Below, in pieces: positions 26,297-35,180 of a stretch of DNA of 64,000 nucleotides; within the stretch, counting starts at the first letter, position 1; every line of letters begins with the position of its first letter. Location of the stretch: positions 434,001 to 498,000 of the forward strand of contig NZ_CP147020.1 in assembly GCF_037126435.1 (NCBI RefSeq). Direction: 5' to 3'. The stretch is from Bernardetia sp. ABR2-2B. Lineage in GTDB: Bacteria > Bacteroidota > Bacteroidia > Cytophagales > Bernardetiaceae. Made by a program: the position numbers and the translations under genes. The notes under the pieces were generated by a model. It was not told the origin of the DNA, did no database searches, and saw nothing but the letters and a program-made list of their open reading frames with translations.

Positions 26297-27409
26297 ATGA
26301 AAAAAGCACTCATTACAGGAATTACAGGACAAGATGGCGCATATATGGCACAACTTCTTCTCAATAAAGGGTATGAAGTTCATGGTATCAAACGTAGAAG
26401 TTCACTTTTCAATACTGACCGAATAGACCATCTCTATCAAGACCCACACGTTGATAATTATCGTTTCAAACTTCATTATGGTGACCTTACTGATGCTACA
26501 AATTTGATTCGTATTATTCAGGAAGTCCAACCTGACGAAATTTATAATTTGGGAGCAATGTCTCACGTAAAAGTGAGTTTTGATATGCCTGAGTATGTTG
26601 CCAATGTTGATGCTTTAGGAACACTTCGTATTTTGGAGGCTGTTCGTATTCTGAATTTGACAGAAAAAACTCGTATTTATCAAGCTTCTACTTCTGAACT
26701 TTATGGTTTGGTACAAGAAGTTCCACAATCTGAAAAAACTCCTTTTTATCCTCGCTCTCCCTACGCAGTAGCTAAAATGTATGGCTATTGGATTACTGTA
26801 AATTATAGAGAAGCTTATAATATGTATGCTTGTAACGGGATTTTATTCAACCACGAAAGCCCAATCAGAGGAGAAACTTTTGTAACTCGTAAAATTACTC
26901 GTGCAACAGCTAGAATTGCTTTAGGATTACAGGACAAGGTTTATTTGGGAAATCTAAATGCAAAACGAGATTGGGGACACGCAAAAGATTATGTAGAAGC
27001 TATGCACCTCATTTTGCAACAAGATAAAGCAGAAGATTTCGTTATCGCAACAGGAATCACAACAACAGTAAGAGATTTTTGTAAAATTGCTTTTCAAGAA
27101 TTAGGAATAGAACTAGAATTTGTAGGCGAAAATGAAGAAGAAAAAGGAATTGTAAAATCTTGCTCAAATCCAGAATATCAAGTAGAAATCGGCACAGAAG
27201 TAATTGCTGTTGATTCTCGTTATTTCCGTCCGACAGAAGTAGAGTTACTTATTGGAGATGCAACAAAGGCACAAGAAAAATTAGGTTGGAAACCAAAATA
27301 TAATCTACAACAACTAGTTACAGATATGATTTTGGCTGATGTAGAATTATTCAAAAAAGATAAATACCTTCAAGAAGGAGGGCATAGAACTATGAATTAT
27401 TACGAGTGA
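26297..27409 (+). CDS. gmd: GDP-mannose 4,6-dehydratase
   Basis: 370 residues, short-chain dehydrogenase fold. [15 protein letters not shown] (6-20) is the NADP-binding loop, [14 protein letters not shown] carries the catalytic Ser/Thr and Glu, and [15 protein letters not shown] the Tyr-x3-Lys pair. [17 protein letters not shown] is specific to GMD. First step of GDP-L-fucose synthesis from GDP-mannose, producing the 4-keto-6-deoxy intermediate used by the next gene. Its stop codon is embedded in an unusual palindromic repeat array shared with the spacer to fcl. Confidence 0.95.
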   Translation: MKKALITGITGQDGAYMAQLLLNKGYEVHGIKRRSSLFNTDRIDHLYQDPHVDNYRFKLHYGDLTDATNLIRIIQEVQPDEIYNLGAMSHVKVSFDMPEYVANVDALGTLRILEAVRILNLTEKTRIYQASTSELYGLVQEVPQSEKTPFYPRSPYAVAKMYGYWITVNYREAYNMYACNGILFNHESPIRGETFVTRKITRATARIALGLQDKVYLGNLNAKRDWGHAKDYVEAMHLILQQDKAEDFVIATGITTTVRDFCKIAFQELGIELEFVGENEEEKGIVKSCSNPEYQVEIGTEVIAVDSRYFRPTEVELLIGDATKAQEKLGWKPKYNLQQLVTDMILADVELFKKDKYLQEGGHRTMNYYE

Positions 27410-27481
27410 TTAGTGTTTAGTGATTAGTGTTTAATGAAATTTCATTTTAACATTAATCACTAATCGTTAATCATTAATCAC
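27406..27481. repeat. Palindromic heptanucleotide array between gmd and fcl
   Basis: The left arm is built from GTGATTA, GTGTTTA, GTGATTA, GTGTTTA units and the right arm from CATTAAT, CACTAAT, CGTTAAT, CATTAAT. The two 31-nt arms are inverted complements at 26 of 31 positions. The left arm includes the gmd stop codon, and the right arm ends 9 bp before the fcl start. Confidence 0.75.
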
Positions 27482-27489
27482 TATTTAAT

Positions 27490-28545
27490 ATGAAAATATA
27501 TATTGCAGGACATCGTGGAATGGTCGGTTCGGCTATCAAAAAAGAACTAGAAAAACAAGGTTATTCTAATTTTGTAGAACGCACTTCCAAACAGCTTGAC
27601 CTTCGAAATCAACAAGCTGTAAACGATTTTTTTGAAGCTGAAAAACCTGACTGGGTATTTTTGGCAGCAGCTAAAGTAGGAGGGATTTTGGCAAACAACA
27701 CGTATAGAGGCGAGTTTATTTATGATAACTTGATGATGGAAGCTAATATCATCGAAGCTGCAAGAAAAACCAATGTAAAGAAACTAATGTTTTTGGGTTC
27801 TTCATGTATTTATCCAAAACTTGCTCCACAACCTCTCAAAGAAGAATATCTTTTGACAGGACTTTTAGAAGCAACTAATGAACCTTATGCTATTGCTAAA
27901 ATTGCAGGTATAAAACTCTGTGAAGCTTATAGAAGTCAATACGATTGTAATTTTATTTCTGTAATGCCTACTAATCTCTATGGAGAAGGTGATAACTATG
28001 ACTTAAAAAACTCTCACGTTTTACCTGCCTTAATTAGAAAATTTCATCTAGGAAAGTGCTTAGAGCAAAATAACTGGGACGGAATTAGAAATAATTTACG
28101 TCATTTTCTGATAGGTGGAGAAGATATGAGCCAACTTCATAAATCTGAAATTTTAGAAATTCTCAATAAATATGGTATCCGACAATCTAAAGATGGAAAT
28201 ACTATTGAAGTAGAAGTTTGGGGAACAGGCTCTCCTAAAAGAGAATTTCTTCATGCCGATGATTTGGCAGAAGCATGTGTTTATTTGATGCATAATTATG
28301 ATGACCCAAGTCTTGTAAATATCGGAACTGGTGAAGATTTAAGTATCAAAGATTTGGCTTTGCTTGTAAAGAAAACCGTGAATTTTGAAGGCGAATTAGT
28401 TTTTGATACATCAAAACCAGATGGAACGCCTAGAAAATTAATGAGTGTTGATAAGCTAACTTCTTTAGGTTGGAAATACAAAATTTCTTTAGAAGAAGGA
28501 ATTAAGAAAGTCTATCAAAATGTTTTGGCTGATATAAAAGTATAA
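27490..28545 (+). CDS. fcl: GDP-L-fucose synthase
   Basis: 351 residues, epimerase/reductase partner of Gmd that makes GDP-L-fucose for surface polysaccharide. Visible motifs: [10 protein letters not shown] (NADP loop), [21 protein letters not shown] with the catalytic Ser and Cys, and [16 protein letters not shown] with Tyr-x3-Lys. It is longer than the usual ~310-320 residues because of an insertion around residues 200-245 ([20 protein letters not shown]), seen in a subset of Bacteroidota enzymes. Operon with gmd across the palindromic array, closed by a perfect hairpin at 28554-28590. Confidence 0.93.
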   Translation: MKIYIAGHRGMVGSAIKKELEKQGYSNFVERTSKQLDLRNQQAVNDFFEAEKPDWVFLAAAKVGGILANNTYRGEFIYDNLMMEANIIEAARKTNVKKLMFLGSSCIYPKLAPQPLKEEYLLTGLLEATNEPYAIAKIAGIKLCEAYRSQYDCNFISVMPTNLYGEGDNYDLKNSHVLPALIRKFHLGKCLEQNNWDGIRNNLRHFLIGGEDMSQLHKSEILEILNKYGIRQSKDGNTIEVEVWGTGSPKREFLHADDLAEACVYLMHNYDDPSLVNIGTGEDLSIKDLALLVKKTVNFEGELVFDTSKPDGTPRKLMSVDKLTSLGWKYKISLEEGIKKVYQNVLADIKV

Positions 28546-28553
28546 ATTAATTG

Positions 28554-28590
28554 ATTTTGTCAGAATACAAAAGATGTATTCTGACAAAAT
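28554..28590. terminator. Bidirectional terminator between fcl and the transglutaminase-like gene
   Basis: ATTTTGTCAGAATACA and TGTATTCTGACAAAAT form perfect 16-bp arms with a 5-nt loop between convergent genes. Confidence 0.9.
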
Positions 28591-28604
28591 TAAATTTAAA
28601 ATAG

Positions 28605-29354
28605 TTACTTCCCATTTCTTATTTTTTCTACATTCTTGTTCATTTTACGTCTGACTATTTTTTGAAAGATAAATTTCTTGAAGAAACCTAAGTTTTGTTG
28701 ATGTTTTTTATAAAACTCATCAGGCGTGTCGAATAAACCAAAATCTTGATTAATTCCTTTCTCTTGAATGTAAGTGTTATTTAAATTCCATTCAATTTCT
28801 GGGTTTTCAAAATTATCTGTATAAGCTCCATATCCACAAAAAGTAGTTTTGCAGGTTGCATTTTCCTTTTGTAACTTAGACAAATATTCTTTGTCTAAAA
28901 TGACTCCTTCCAAAAAATACCAATTATTATTTATGTAGACTTCCACCCAACTATGTAAAATATTTTTTGGTGATAATTGATACCAAATTCCTGTAATTGC
29001 TCCTTTTTGTAATGCTTTATCAATCGTAAAACCGTGAATTCTGTTTGGGATTTTACACGCTCTAAGTAAAGCCATAAGTAAAGTCGCCTTTGTATTGCAT
29101 TGTCCATAACCTTCTTTCAAAATCTGTGTAGCCGAAATATCATCAGCTTTATTGTAGCCAAATTTGATTTCATCACGAACATAGTTATAAATAGATTTGA
29201 CTTGATTGATAGAGTTCATCTTGAGCCAATTTCTTTCCTTAACTAAACTCTGAATGTTTTTGGCTGAGTAATTTAAAATAGCTGTTTCTTTTAGATAATT
29301 TTCTGAAAGGTTTAAAGATTGAGAGGTTTCAATTTCTTTGATGATAGTGTACAT
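28605..29354 (-). CDS. Transglutaminase-like cysteine protease-fold protein
   Basis: 249 residues. The transglutaminase core shows Cys86 in EGYGQCNTKATLLMALLRA and His134 in ILHSWVEVYINN; the third acidic residue would be Glu149 or Asp154 in WYFLEGVILDKEY rather than the usual clear Asp, so activity is likely but not assured. No signal peptide is seen, which points to the cytoplasm, and the C-terminal 60 residues are basic and helical. The family hydrolyses or crosslinks amide bonds in peptides. It shares its strand with an AraC-type gene 119 bp upstream, but cotranscription is uncertain. Confidence 0.8.
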   Translation of the reverse strand: MYTIIKEIETSQSLNLSENYLKETAILNYSAKNIQSLVKERNWLKMNSINQVKSIYNYVRDEIKFGYNKADDISATQILKEGYGQCNTKATLLMALLRACKIPNRIHGFTIDKALQKGAITGIWYQLSPKNILHSWVEVYINNNWYFLEGVILDKEYLSKLQKENATCKTTFCGYGAYTDNFENPEIEWNLNNTYIQEKGINQDFGLFDTPDEFYKKHQQNLGFFKKFIFQKIVRRKMNKNVEKIRNGK

Positions 29355-29473
29355 AATTTTAGAATTGTAATTTTATAAAAATTGAGAGAACAGAAATAAA
29401 ATCTATTCTCTTTGTTTATCCTTACAAAATTGCAGTATATTTTGACTCTAAAATTGTATAAACTGGCTAAGTT

Positions 29474-30229
29474 TTACTTTGCTATTGATTGATTTGAAAA
29501 TAATTTGAAAAATTTAGGTGTAACACCAAAAGTTTCATTGAAAGTTCGTGTATAATGCGAACTATCCGTAAAACCAAAAGTATGGGCTGTTTCAGTAATT
29601 GAATGAGAAGAAAGGTAAGGAAGTGAAAAAATAAGTTTGTTCCAAAGCTGGTATCTTCTAAAATTCAATCTTGTTTTCTCTTTGAATAAATGCAAAAAAC
29701 GAGTAGAAGAGAGCGCACAAAAATCAGCCATTTGTTCCATTGAAAGGATTTTTTCAAAATTACTATCCATAAAATCAATTGCTTTTTTTATTCTGTCATC
29801 TTCCAAATGATTACTATTTTCACAATTGCATTTATATTCCAGTAAACTCTTTTTTATTTCTTTACAAAAATTATCAAATGTAATTTGCTTATCTTCATAG
29901 TCTTTCAAAATTTTAAATAAGCTATTTCGTAGATTTTCTGACAAAAAACTAATTTTAGATGCATCATACTTTATATAAAACTGATGTCCTAAACAGCTCA
30001 ATGGATTTATTAAAATAATAAGCTGTTTTTCTAAATTACTAATTTGATGTTTCACTCTTGAAGGAATAAAAAAATTAGTTTGTTTGTAAGTCTTTCGCTC
30101 TGTTTTCAAAATTATCTCATCATGAATCGCCAAACTAATTTGTAGAGCATAATGACGATGCAACTTATTGTCATTCAATTTTCCATAAAAAAGACCAAAC
30201 TGTTTTTCAAAATAAAATTTATTGTTCAT
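29474..30229 (-). CDS. AraC-family transcriptional regulator
   Basis: 251 residues. An N-terminal cupin-like sensing domain (LHRHYALQISLAIHDEIILKTE, residues about 20-60) precedes a C-terminal double helix-turn-helix (about 145-245) with MEQMADFCALSSTRFLHLFKEKTRLNFRRYQ and the second signature HTFGFTDSSHYTRTFNETFGVTP. The stop and start of the next upstream gene on the same strand are only 12 bp apart, so it forms an operon with the protein at 30242-30889. Inducer unknown. Confidence 0.9.
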   Translation of the reverse strand: MNNKFYFEKQFGLFYGKLNDNKLHRHYALQISLAIHDEIILKTERKTYKQTNFFIPSRVKHQISNLEKQLIILINPLSCLGHQFYIKYDASKISFLSENLRNSLFKILKDYEDKQITFDNFCKEIKKSLLEYKCNCENSNHLEDDRIKKAIDFMDSNFEKILSMEQMADFCALSSTRFLHLFKEKTRLNFRRYQLWNKLIFSLPYLSSHSITETAHTFGFTDSSHYTRTFNETFGVTPKFFKLFSNQSIAK

Positions 30230-30241
30230 GGTATTACAAAA

Positions 30242-30889
30242 CTACATTTCAATAAAAATACAGTCTGAATAAGCTGTTTTTGTTCCTTTATTCGTATCAA
30301 ATTCTAGCTTTTTAATATTCTTGAAATCAAAACGCTGTAAGTAATTTTCGATAATTGGCTGAATAAAACTAATTTCTGATTTAAGCTTTTGATTGTCTCC
30401 TTCCTTTTCATATAAAATTAAAAATAAACGGTTTTGTAAATGAAACCGTTTTTGTTTCGATTGATTTTCATAAAGCCATTTCAGTAAATCTGTTGGATTT
30501 TCTTTAGCAAATTCTATAGTTTGATTGTATTTTTTTGGAAAAACGCTTGTTTTATGATCGAAAGGAATCTCATCAATCCAAAAATCTATAAATTGATGAT
30601 AAGGATCTGAATGAGGTTTTACATTTGGATACCTACAAAAAATATATTCAATTCCCTTTGCAGACCAGAAATTATACCAGCGATTAAGTGCATAAATACG
30701 CAAATCATCAAAATTTGATTCTGTACAAAATTTATCTTTGATTTGATTTTCTAAAGTTTGGAAATGTCTTACTTTGTAAATAAAATTAGTTTGTTTGTCC
30801 CAAATATTATTTTGTTTTCTACCCCAATTTTCTATAAATGGATAACATTTTTTGAGTTGAGTTTGCAAACGTTTCAAATGTAATTCCAT
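30242..30889 (-). CDS. Unknown protein with PD-(D/E)XK nuclease-like motif
   Basis: 215 residues, no signal or membrane segment. It is not recognised by name. The central part reads HQFIDFWIDEIPFDHKTSVFP (residues 98-118), where Asp102 or Asp106 followed by D-x-K (Asp111-His-Lys113) matches the pattern of PD-(D/E)XK nucleases, and a conserved hydrophobic strand lies between. The upstream RWYNFWSAKGIEYIF could supply the core helix. This fold assignment is inference from the motif only. It sits in a minus-strand cluster between the AraC regulator (12 bp) and the degenerate histidine kinase (35 bp). Confidence 0.6.
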   Translation of the reverse strand: MELHLKRLQTQLKKCYPFIENWGRKQNNIWDKQTNFIYKVRHFQTLENQIKDKFCTESNFDDLRIYALNRWYNFWSAKGIEYIFCRYPNVKPHSDPYHQFIDFWIDEIPFDHKTSVFPKKYNQTIEFAKENPTDLLKWLYENQSKQKRFHLQNRLFLILYEKEGDNQKLKSEISFIQPIIENYLQRFDFKNIKKLEFDTNKGTKTAYSDCIFIEM

Positions 30890-30924
30890 AGATTATAGAT
30901 AGTTTTAGTGATTTTGATTTGCAG

Positions 30925-31923
30925 CTATTTTTTATCAAAAAAAGGTAGATGAAGGCTAAAAGTAGTTTTTTCTCTAGTGGATTCTAATAAAATAACAGAG
31001 CCGTGGAGCTTATAAGCTGCCAGTTGAGTAGTATAAAGTTCTGTTCCTGTCGCTTCATCAAGATTAGCTACTTTGTGAAACAAATTAAAAATAAGATGAT
31101 AATTAGAGGTTGGGATTTCGATACCATTGTAAGTAATGATAATTTCTATATCTGTTGATTTTTGAAAAACTTGCACTTGAATATATGATTTTCTATTCTC
31201 TATTGGGTCAATATGTTTAATAGCAAACTCAAATAGATTTTTTATAATTGTCTTGAAAATATCTATATCTGTATAAAAATCAACTTTAGCGATTTCTGTT
31301 TCTATATTAAATTCTATTTCGGAATAATTAGATAAAAAACCTAGTGCCTGATATACCTTTTCTGTTACTTCTACAATATCAAAAATTGAAGGTTCAGCTA
31401 CTTCATTTTTGAGCGTATTTATATACAATAGATTCTCCAAAATATTATTCATTTCAGAAGAAGTCTTTCCTATTCTTTGTAAATATTCTATAGCTACTGG
31501 GTCTTTTACCTCTAAGTTTGCAACTTGACACAGTCCTAAAAGCCTCACGATAGGTCCTTTCAAATCATGAGAAGCTCTATAAACAAACTGGTCTAACTCT
31601 GAATGTGTTGCTAAAAGCTGTGAATAAGCATTTCTGACATCAGAAGTACGTTGATTTACTTTTCTTTCAAGCTTTTCATTTTGTATAGAAATTAATTTTT
31701 TAGCATTTTCTAGCTCTGTCGAATGCTTAATTACCTCTTCATTTATCAGCGATAATTTATTGTGCAACCTATCACTAACCTTTGTCAAAAATTTCATATC
31801 AGCTAACATATCAGCATAATCTAAAGCAAGATGTGCATAAAGTGTTTTCCACTCTTCAGCAGTTAATTCTTTGTTGAGAAGTAATTGAGCTTGTTCTGCA
31901 ATATGTTGTTCTTTTTCAAACAT
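30925..31923 (-). CDS. Histidine kinase-like protein with degenerate ATPase domain
   Basis: 332 residues, soluble, starting with a coiled coil (about 60-115). The HisKA box is intact (FVYRASHDLKGPIVRLLGL, His119). The HATPase half is decayed: the N-box reads NLFEFAIKH instead of N-x3-N, and the G1 box YNGIEIP lacks the D-x-G-x-G pattern; the C-terminal glycine box is replaced by TGTELYTTQLAAYKL. ATP binding is therefore doubtful. It may be a pseudokinase that acts by binding partners. No response regulator is adjacent; AraC follows in the same direction after the 30242 gene. Confidence 0.75.
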   Translation of the reverse strand: MFEKEQHIAEQAQLLLNKELTAEEWKTLYAHLALDYADMLADMKFLTKVSDRLHNKLSLINEEVIKHSTELENAKKLISIQNEKLERKVNQRTSDVRNAYSQLLATHSELDQFVYRASHDLKGPIVRLLGLCQVANLEVKDPVAIEYLQRIGKTSSEMNNILENLLYINTLKNEVAEPSIFDIVEVTEKVYQALGFLSNYSEIEFNIETEIAKVDFYTDIDIFKTIIKNLFEFAIKHIDPIENRKSYIQVQVFQKSTDIEIIITYNGIEIPTSNYHLIFNLFHKVANLDEATGTELYTTQLAAYKLHGSVILLESTREKTTFSLHLPFFDKK

Positions 31924-32083
31924 TAAGATAGAATTATTTTTTCAGAATAAATTAAAGTAATCAATTTCTTTAAAAAGATAAACTTTATATAAAAATAGTT
32001 GTGTATGATTTTAACCTAAAAACACAAAAAATAGTTTTATTATTCTGAATACTTATTTACTTATTGATATTTATAATAAGATT

Positions 32084-33241
32084 CTACCTCATAGCATCAG
32101 CAGCTTCGGTAGTTGCTCCACGCCAAGCAGGAAAAAGAGTCGCAGCCAGATAAGGTACAACAGAAAGCGAAAAAACACTCAATACATCTCCCAAGCTAAC
32201 AAAAGGCTGTAGGTCATAAGCAGGATAAAGCACCGACCAACCTACCAAAAAAGGCTTCAAAATAGGGGAGTTAAAAATAAAAACATGAATATAAGCCAAA
32301 GTAACTCCTACTAAAGTAGCTGTAATTGATAGAATTGCGCCTTCAGTAAGTTTTAAAAATAAAACGTCATTTATTTGCCAACCAATAGCCTTCAAAATAC
32401 CTAATTCTTTTTTTTCATTACTACTCAACCCTGATGCTCTTTCCCACATCAAGAGTAAAAAAGCTAGAACAGAAAGCAATGAGCCATAAATAAAAATTCC
32501 TCCTCGCCAACTAAAAAGCGTTTGATAAGTAGAAGAGAGTTGAGCTAATGTAACGACACGCAAAGATGGAAAACGAGCATCTATTTTTTTTCCAATATTT
32601 TCTATTTCCTCTGGATTATAAATTTCAACGGCAATATCTGTACAAGTAGAGTCTTGCAAACCAATTATTTTTTGAACTTCCTTGATAGGTAAAATAATCA
32701 AATCTTTAGTCAGTAAATCTGATTTTGCATCAAAACTTCCTACAATTTCATAACTTACTTTTTTTCTATTGGCATCGTTTAGAGAAAGAAAATCTCCTAA
32801 TTGTAAATTTCTTGTTTCTAAAATCCCTGTTCCTACCAAAACCCCATTCTTACTATTATCTTTTTTATTATAATCTTCCTTAAACTCTAAAAAACCTATT
32901 TCTTCATTTGGAAAATCACTTCCCATAACTGTCAGAACTGCTCCCGTTGCATCATCAAAAAAATACCCCCAATAACGTGGAAAAACTTTTTTTACTCCTC
33001 TAATTTTTGAAATAGAATCTTGTAGGGATACTGACATCGGAACAAGCCTACCTCCCTGCAATTGCTGAACCCATAGAGGAGGTAAATCTTGTAAAGTTTG
33101 TGTGGTTTCGGTTTTCAGACTACTTGTAAAAAAAACTACCGATGCATAAAAACCTACTACTAGTGCATAGATTATAATTAAGGCAACTTGTTTTTTCCAA
33201 CTTCGAAGCAAAGAAAGAACAGCATAATTTAGGATATTCAT
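32084..33241 (-). CDS. Orphan FtsX/MacB-type ABC transporter permease
   Basis: 385 residues. A first membrane helix (about 17-40, VALIIIYALVVGFYASVVFF) is followed by a ~200-residue extracytoplasmic domain and three C-terminal helices with GILKAIGWQINDVLFLKLTEGAILSI, the FtsX-like coupling region. MacB/LolC-like permeases need an ATPase, but none is nearby, so the ATPase must come from elsewhere or the protein acts otherwise. The TlpA-like gene lies upstream on the same strand across a palindromic repeat array (33250-33356). Substrate unknown. Confidence 0.8.
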   Translation of the reverse strand: MNILNYAVLSLLRSWKKQVALIIIYALVVGFYASVVFFTSSLKTETTQTLQDLPPLWVQQLQGGRLVPMSVSLQDSISKIRGVKKVFPRYWGYFFDDATGAVLTVMGSDFPNEEIGFLEFKEDYNKKDNSKNGVLVGTGILETRNLQLGDFLSLNDANRKKVSYEIVGSFDAKSDLLTKDLIILPIKEVQKIIGLQDSTCTDIAVEIYNPEEIENIGKKIDARFPSLRVVTLAQLSSTYQTLFSWRGGIFIYGSLLSVLAFLLLMWERASGLSSNEKKELGILKAIGWQINDVLFLKLTEGAILSITATLVGVTLAYIHVFIFNSPILKPFLVGWSVLYPAYDLQPFVSLGDVLSVFSLSVVPYLAATLFPAWRGATTEAADAMR

Positions 33242-33249
33242 TTTTTATA

Positions 33250-33356
33250 GGAATTGGGGATTAGGAATTAGAAATTGGGATATGGAAATTAGAAAATACA
33301 ATAACAGATAATGAGTTTTTTTTCTATTCTCCAGTTCCCAATCCCCAGTACCTAAG
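33250..33356. repeat. Inverted heptanucleotide arrays
   Basis: The left part repeats GGAATTG, GGGATTA, GGAATTA, GAAATTG, and the right part (33322 onward) repeats CTCCAGT, TCCCAAT, CCCCAGT, ACCTAAG, i.e. the complement of the same theme. Together they form a loose palindrome between two minus-strand genes and touch the TlpA stop codon. Confidence 0.55.
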
Positions 33357-33845
33357 TTACTTTTGTTGTTTCAAAATTACTGCTGCTTGTTGTTCGCTTA
33401 CCCAACCTACAATTTTACGAATAATTTTACCTTCTTCATCTATGAAAAAATTGGTTGGAAGCTCTTCTACTTTATACAAGTCTGAAACTTTACCTTCTTC
33501 ATCAATAAGCATTGGAAAAGTAGCTCCAAATTGCTCTTTAAACTTTTCAGAGGCTTCTTTTGGTTGCTTTACATTGATTGCCAAAATTTCTAATCCTTCT
33601 TTTTGAAGCTTCTCATAATAATCTTGTGTTTCAGGAAACTCTTGCTTACAAGTAGGACACCAATCAGCCCAAAAATAAAGCATCACTATTTTACCTTTTT
33701 GAGTATGTTTTGCAATAGTTTGCTGGTTTCCTTCTACATCAGTTGTTTCAAAAACGGGTGCTGGTTCTCCTTTATCAAAAGGAGTTTTTTCTGCACAGGA
33801 AAACAATAATGTAGAGAGAAATAAAAATATAAATAGTTTGTTCAT
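33357..33845 (-). CDS. TlpA/ResA-like thioredoxin lipoprotein
   Basis: 162 residues when started at the ATG at 33845, chosen because it begins a lipoprotein leader (MNKLFIFLFLSTLLFSC, Cys17); an in-frame ATG 57 bp upstream adds residues that would hide the leader. The thioredoxin fold has the active site YFWADWCPTCKQEF (Cys63, Cys66) and the cis-Pro segment EELPTNFFIDEEGKI. Such proteins reduce or isomerise disulfides in the cell envelope, for example during cytochrome c maturation or under oxidative stress. It is the upstream member of a pair with the FtsX-like permease on the same strand. Confidence 0.85.
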   Translation of the reverse strand: MNKLFIFLFLSTLLFSCAEKTPFDKGEPAPVFETTDVEGNQQTIAKHTQKGKIVMLYFWADWCPTCKQEFPETQDYYEKLQKEGLEILAINVKQPKEASEKFKEQFGATFPMLIDEEGKVSDLYKVEELPTNFFIDEEGKIIRKIVGWVSEQQAAVILKQQK

Positions 33846-34005
33846 TTTTTGTTGATTTAATGCAGCTGAATAATTACTTTCTGACAGTTTGGAAGCCGTC
33901 AACTATTTTGCACAAAGTTAGGTTTAAATACGTTTTAGACAAAAAATAAACCCTAAAACGATTTTGTTTTAAGGTCTATTTAGAGTTTTTATAATTTATC
34001 AGAGA

Positions 34006-35022
34006 TTAATTTTGATTCTTACCTTCTTGCTTTTCATCTTTACCATTATTATTTTTCTCATTAAGGGTCAAGACTTCATCAAGTTTTTCTCCTCCACGTA
34101 TTCCAAAATCCAATGTACGAATAGGGAATGGAATCATAATATCATTGGCATCAAAGGCTTCTTTTATTGCCGTTGCAATTTCTGTTTCAGCAATTTTATA
34201 TGAATTCTCATCACTTTTATCAATAAAACAACGAGCTACAAAATTTATAGAGCTATCGCCAAAACCATCAAAATCAATTCTGACATCAGCGTGAGAAGTG
34301 CTTACTTCTTTTACAGATTTAACAGTATCATATAATAGTTTTCTTACTTCTTTCATATTATCGCCATACGAAACGCCTACTGCAAGGTTTATTCTTCTGT
34401 ATTTTGTTTCATTGTAATTAATCAAGGCATTTTGAAATACTTCCTTTGAGGGAATAATAATATAACGACCATCAAAATCCTCAATATCAATCGCTCTCAA
34501 ACCAATTCTTTTAACGATACCTTTATAGTCATTCGTTTCTACCAAATCTCCAACACGTAAAGGTTTTTGTATTGTAATAAACACACCCGAAACAAAGTTG
34601 GTTGCCAAATCTTGAAAAGCAAAACTTAGGGCAAGACCAATCACACCAGCACCAGCTAAGAGTGAAGTAACTGTTTTGTCAAGATTAAGTACACCTAATG
34701 CAAAAAAACCTCCCAACAACACAATAACTGTAAAAACAATTTGTGAGGCTAAATCTAATATATTTTTATGATCAACCCATTTTACAAGAGTTTTATTTAT
34801 TAAAGATTTTGCTCCTTTTGCTAAAAAGTAAAACACAACCAACACTAAAATTGCAAGAACGAAATTAGGAAGTGTTGCCACTAATAGTTTGAACCAAGTG
34901 ATAAGTTTTTCGACTAAATTATCATAGGCATTCTTGAATAAATCGATATGTTGATTGGCTGCATCAGTAATATTTGTACTATCCTGAACTTGTTGTGCTT
35001 GTAATAAAAATTGTAAGAGCAT
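34006..35022 (-). CDS. Small-conductance mechanosensitive channel (MscS family)
   Basis: 338 residues. Membrane segments at about 52-72, 90-112 and 118-135 precede the pore-lining TM3, recognisable as the Gly/Ala-rich SLLAGAGVIGLALSFAFQDLATNFVSG, and the beta domain with KPLRVGDLVE and GIVKRIGLRAIDIEDFDGRYIIIPSKEV. The C-terminal vestibule is followed by a charged, Asn/Lys-rich tail. The channel opens under membrane tension to release solutes during osmotic downshock. Monocistronic. Confidence 0.93.
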   Translation of the reverse strand: MLLQFLLQAQQVQDSTNITDAANQHIDLFKNAYDNLVEKLITWFKLLVATLPNFVLAILVLVVFYFLAKGAKSLINKTLVKWVDHKNILDLASQIVFTVIVLLGGFFALGVLNLDKTVTSLLAGAGVIGLALSFAFQDLATNFVSGVFITIQKPLRVGDLVETNDYKGIVKRIGLRAIDIEDFDGRYIIIPSKEVFQNALINYNETKYRRINLAVGVSYGDNMKEVRKLLYDTVKSVKEVSTSHADVRIDFDGFGDSSINFVARCFIDKSDENSYKIAETEIATAIKEAFDANDIMIPFPIRTLDFGIRGGEKLDEVLTLNEKNNNGKDEKQEGKNQN

Positions 35023-35180
35023 GAAACAAAAATATAAGGTTAAAAAATGAAGGATTAGTTGAATTGTGAAAATGTCATTAACAGACTATAAAGTTTTTTT
35101 TGAGTAAATTGTTTTTATGAAAGTGGATTCAAGAAGATTTTTTAGTTAAAAAAAATCAGCAAAGGAACATTATATTTTCA

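Noticed and set aside
27406-27481. CRISPR-like short array
   Set aside because: Units are 7 bp and contiguous, with no 20-40 bp repeats or spacers and no cas genes.
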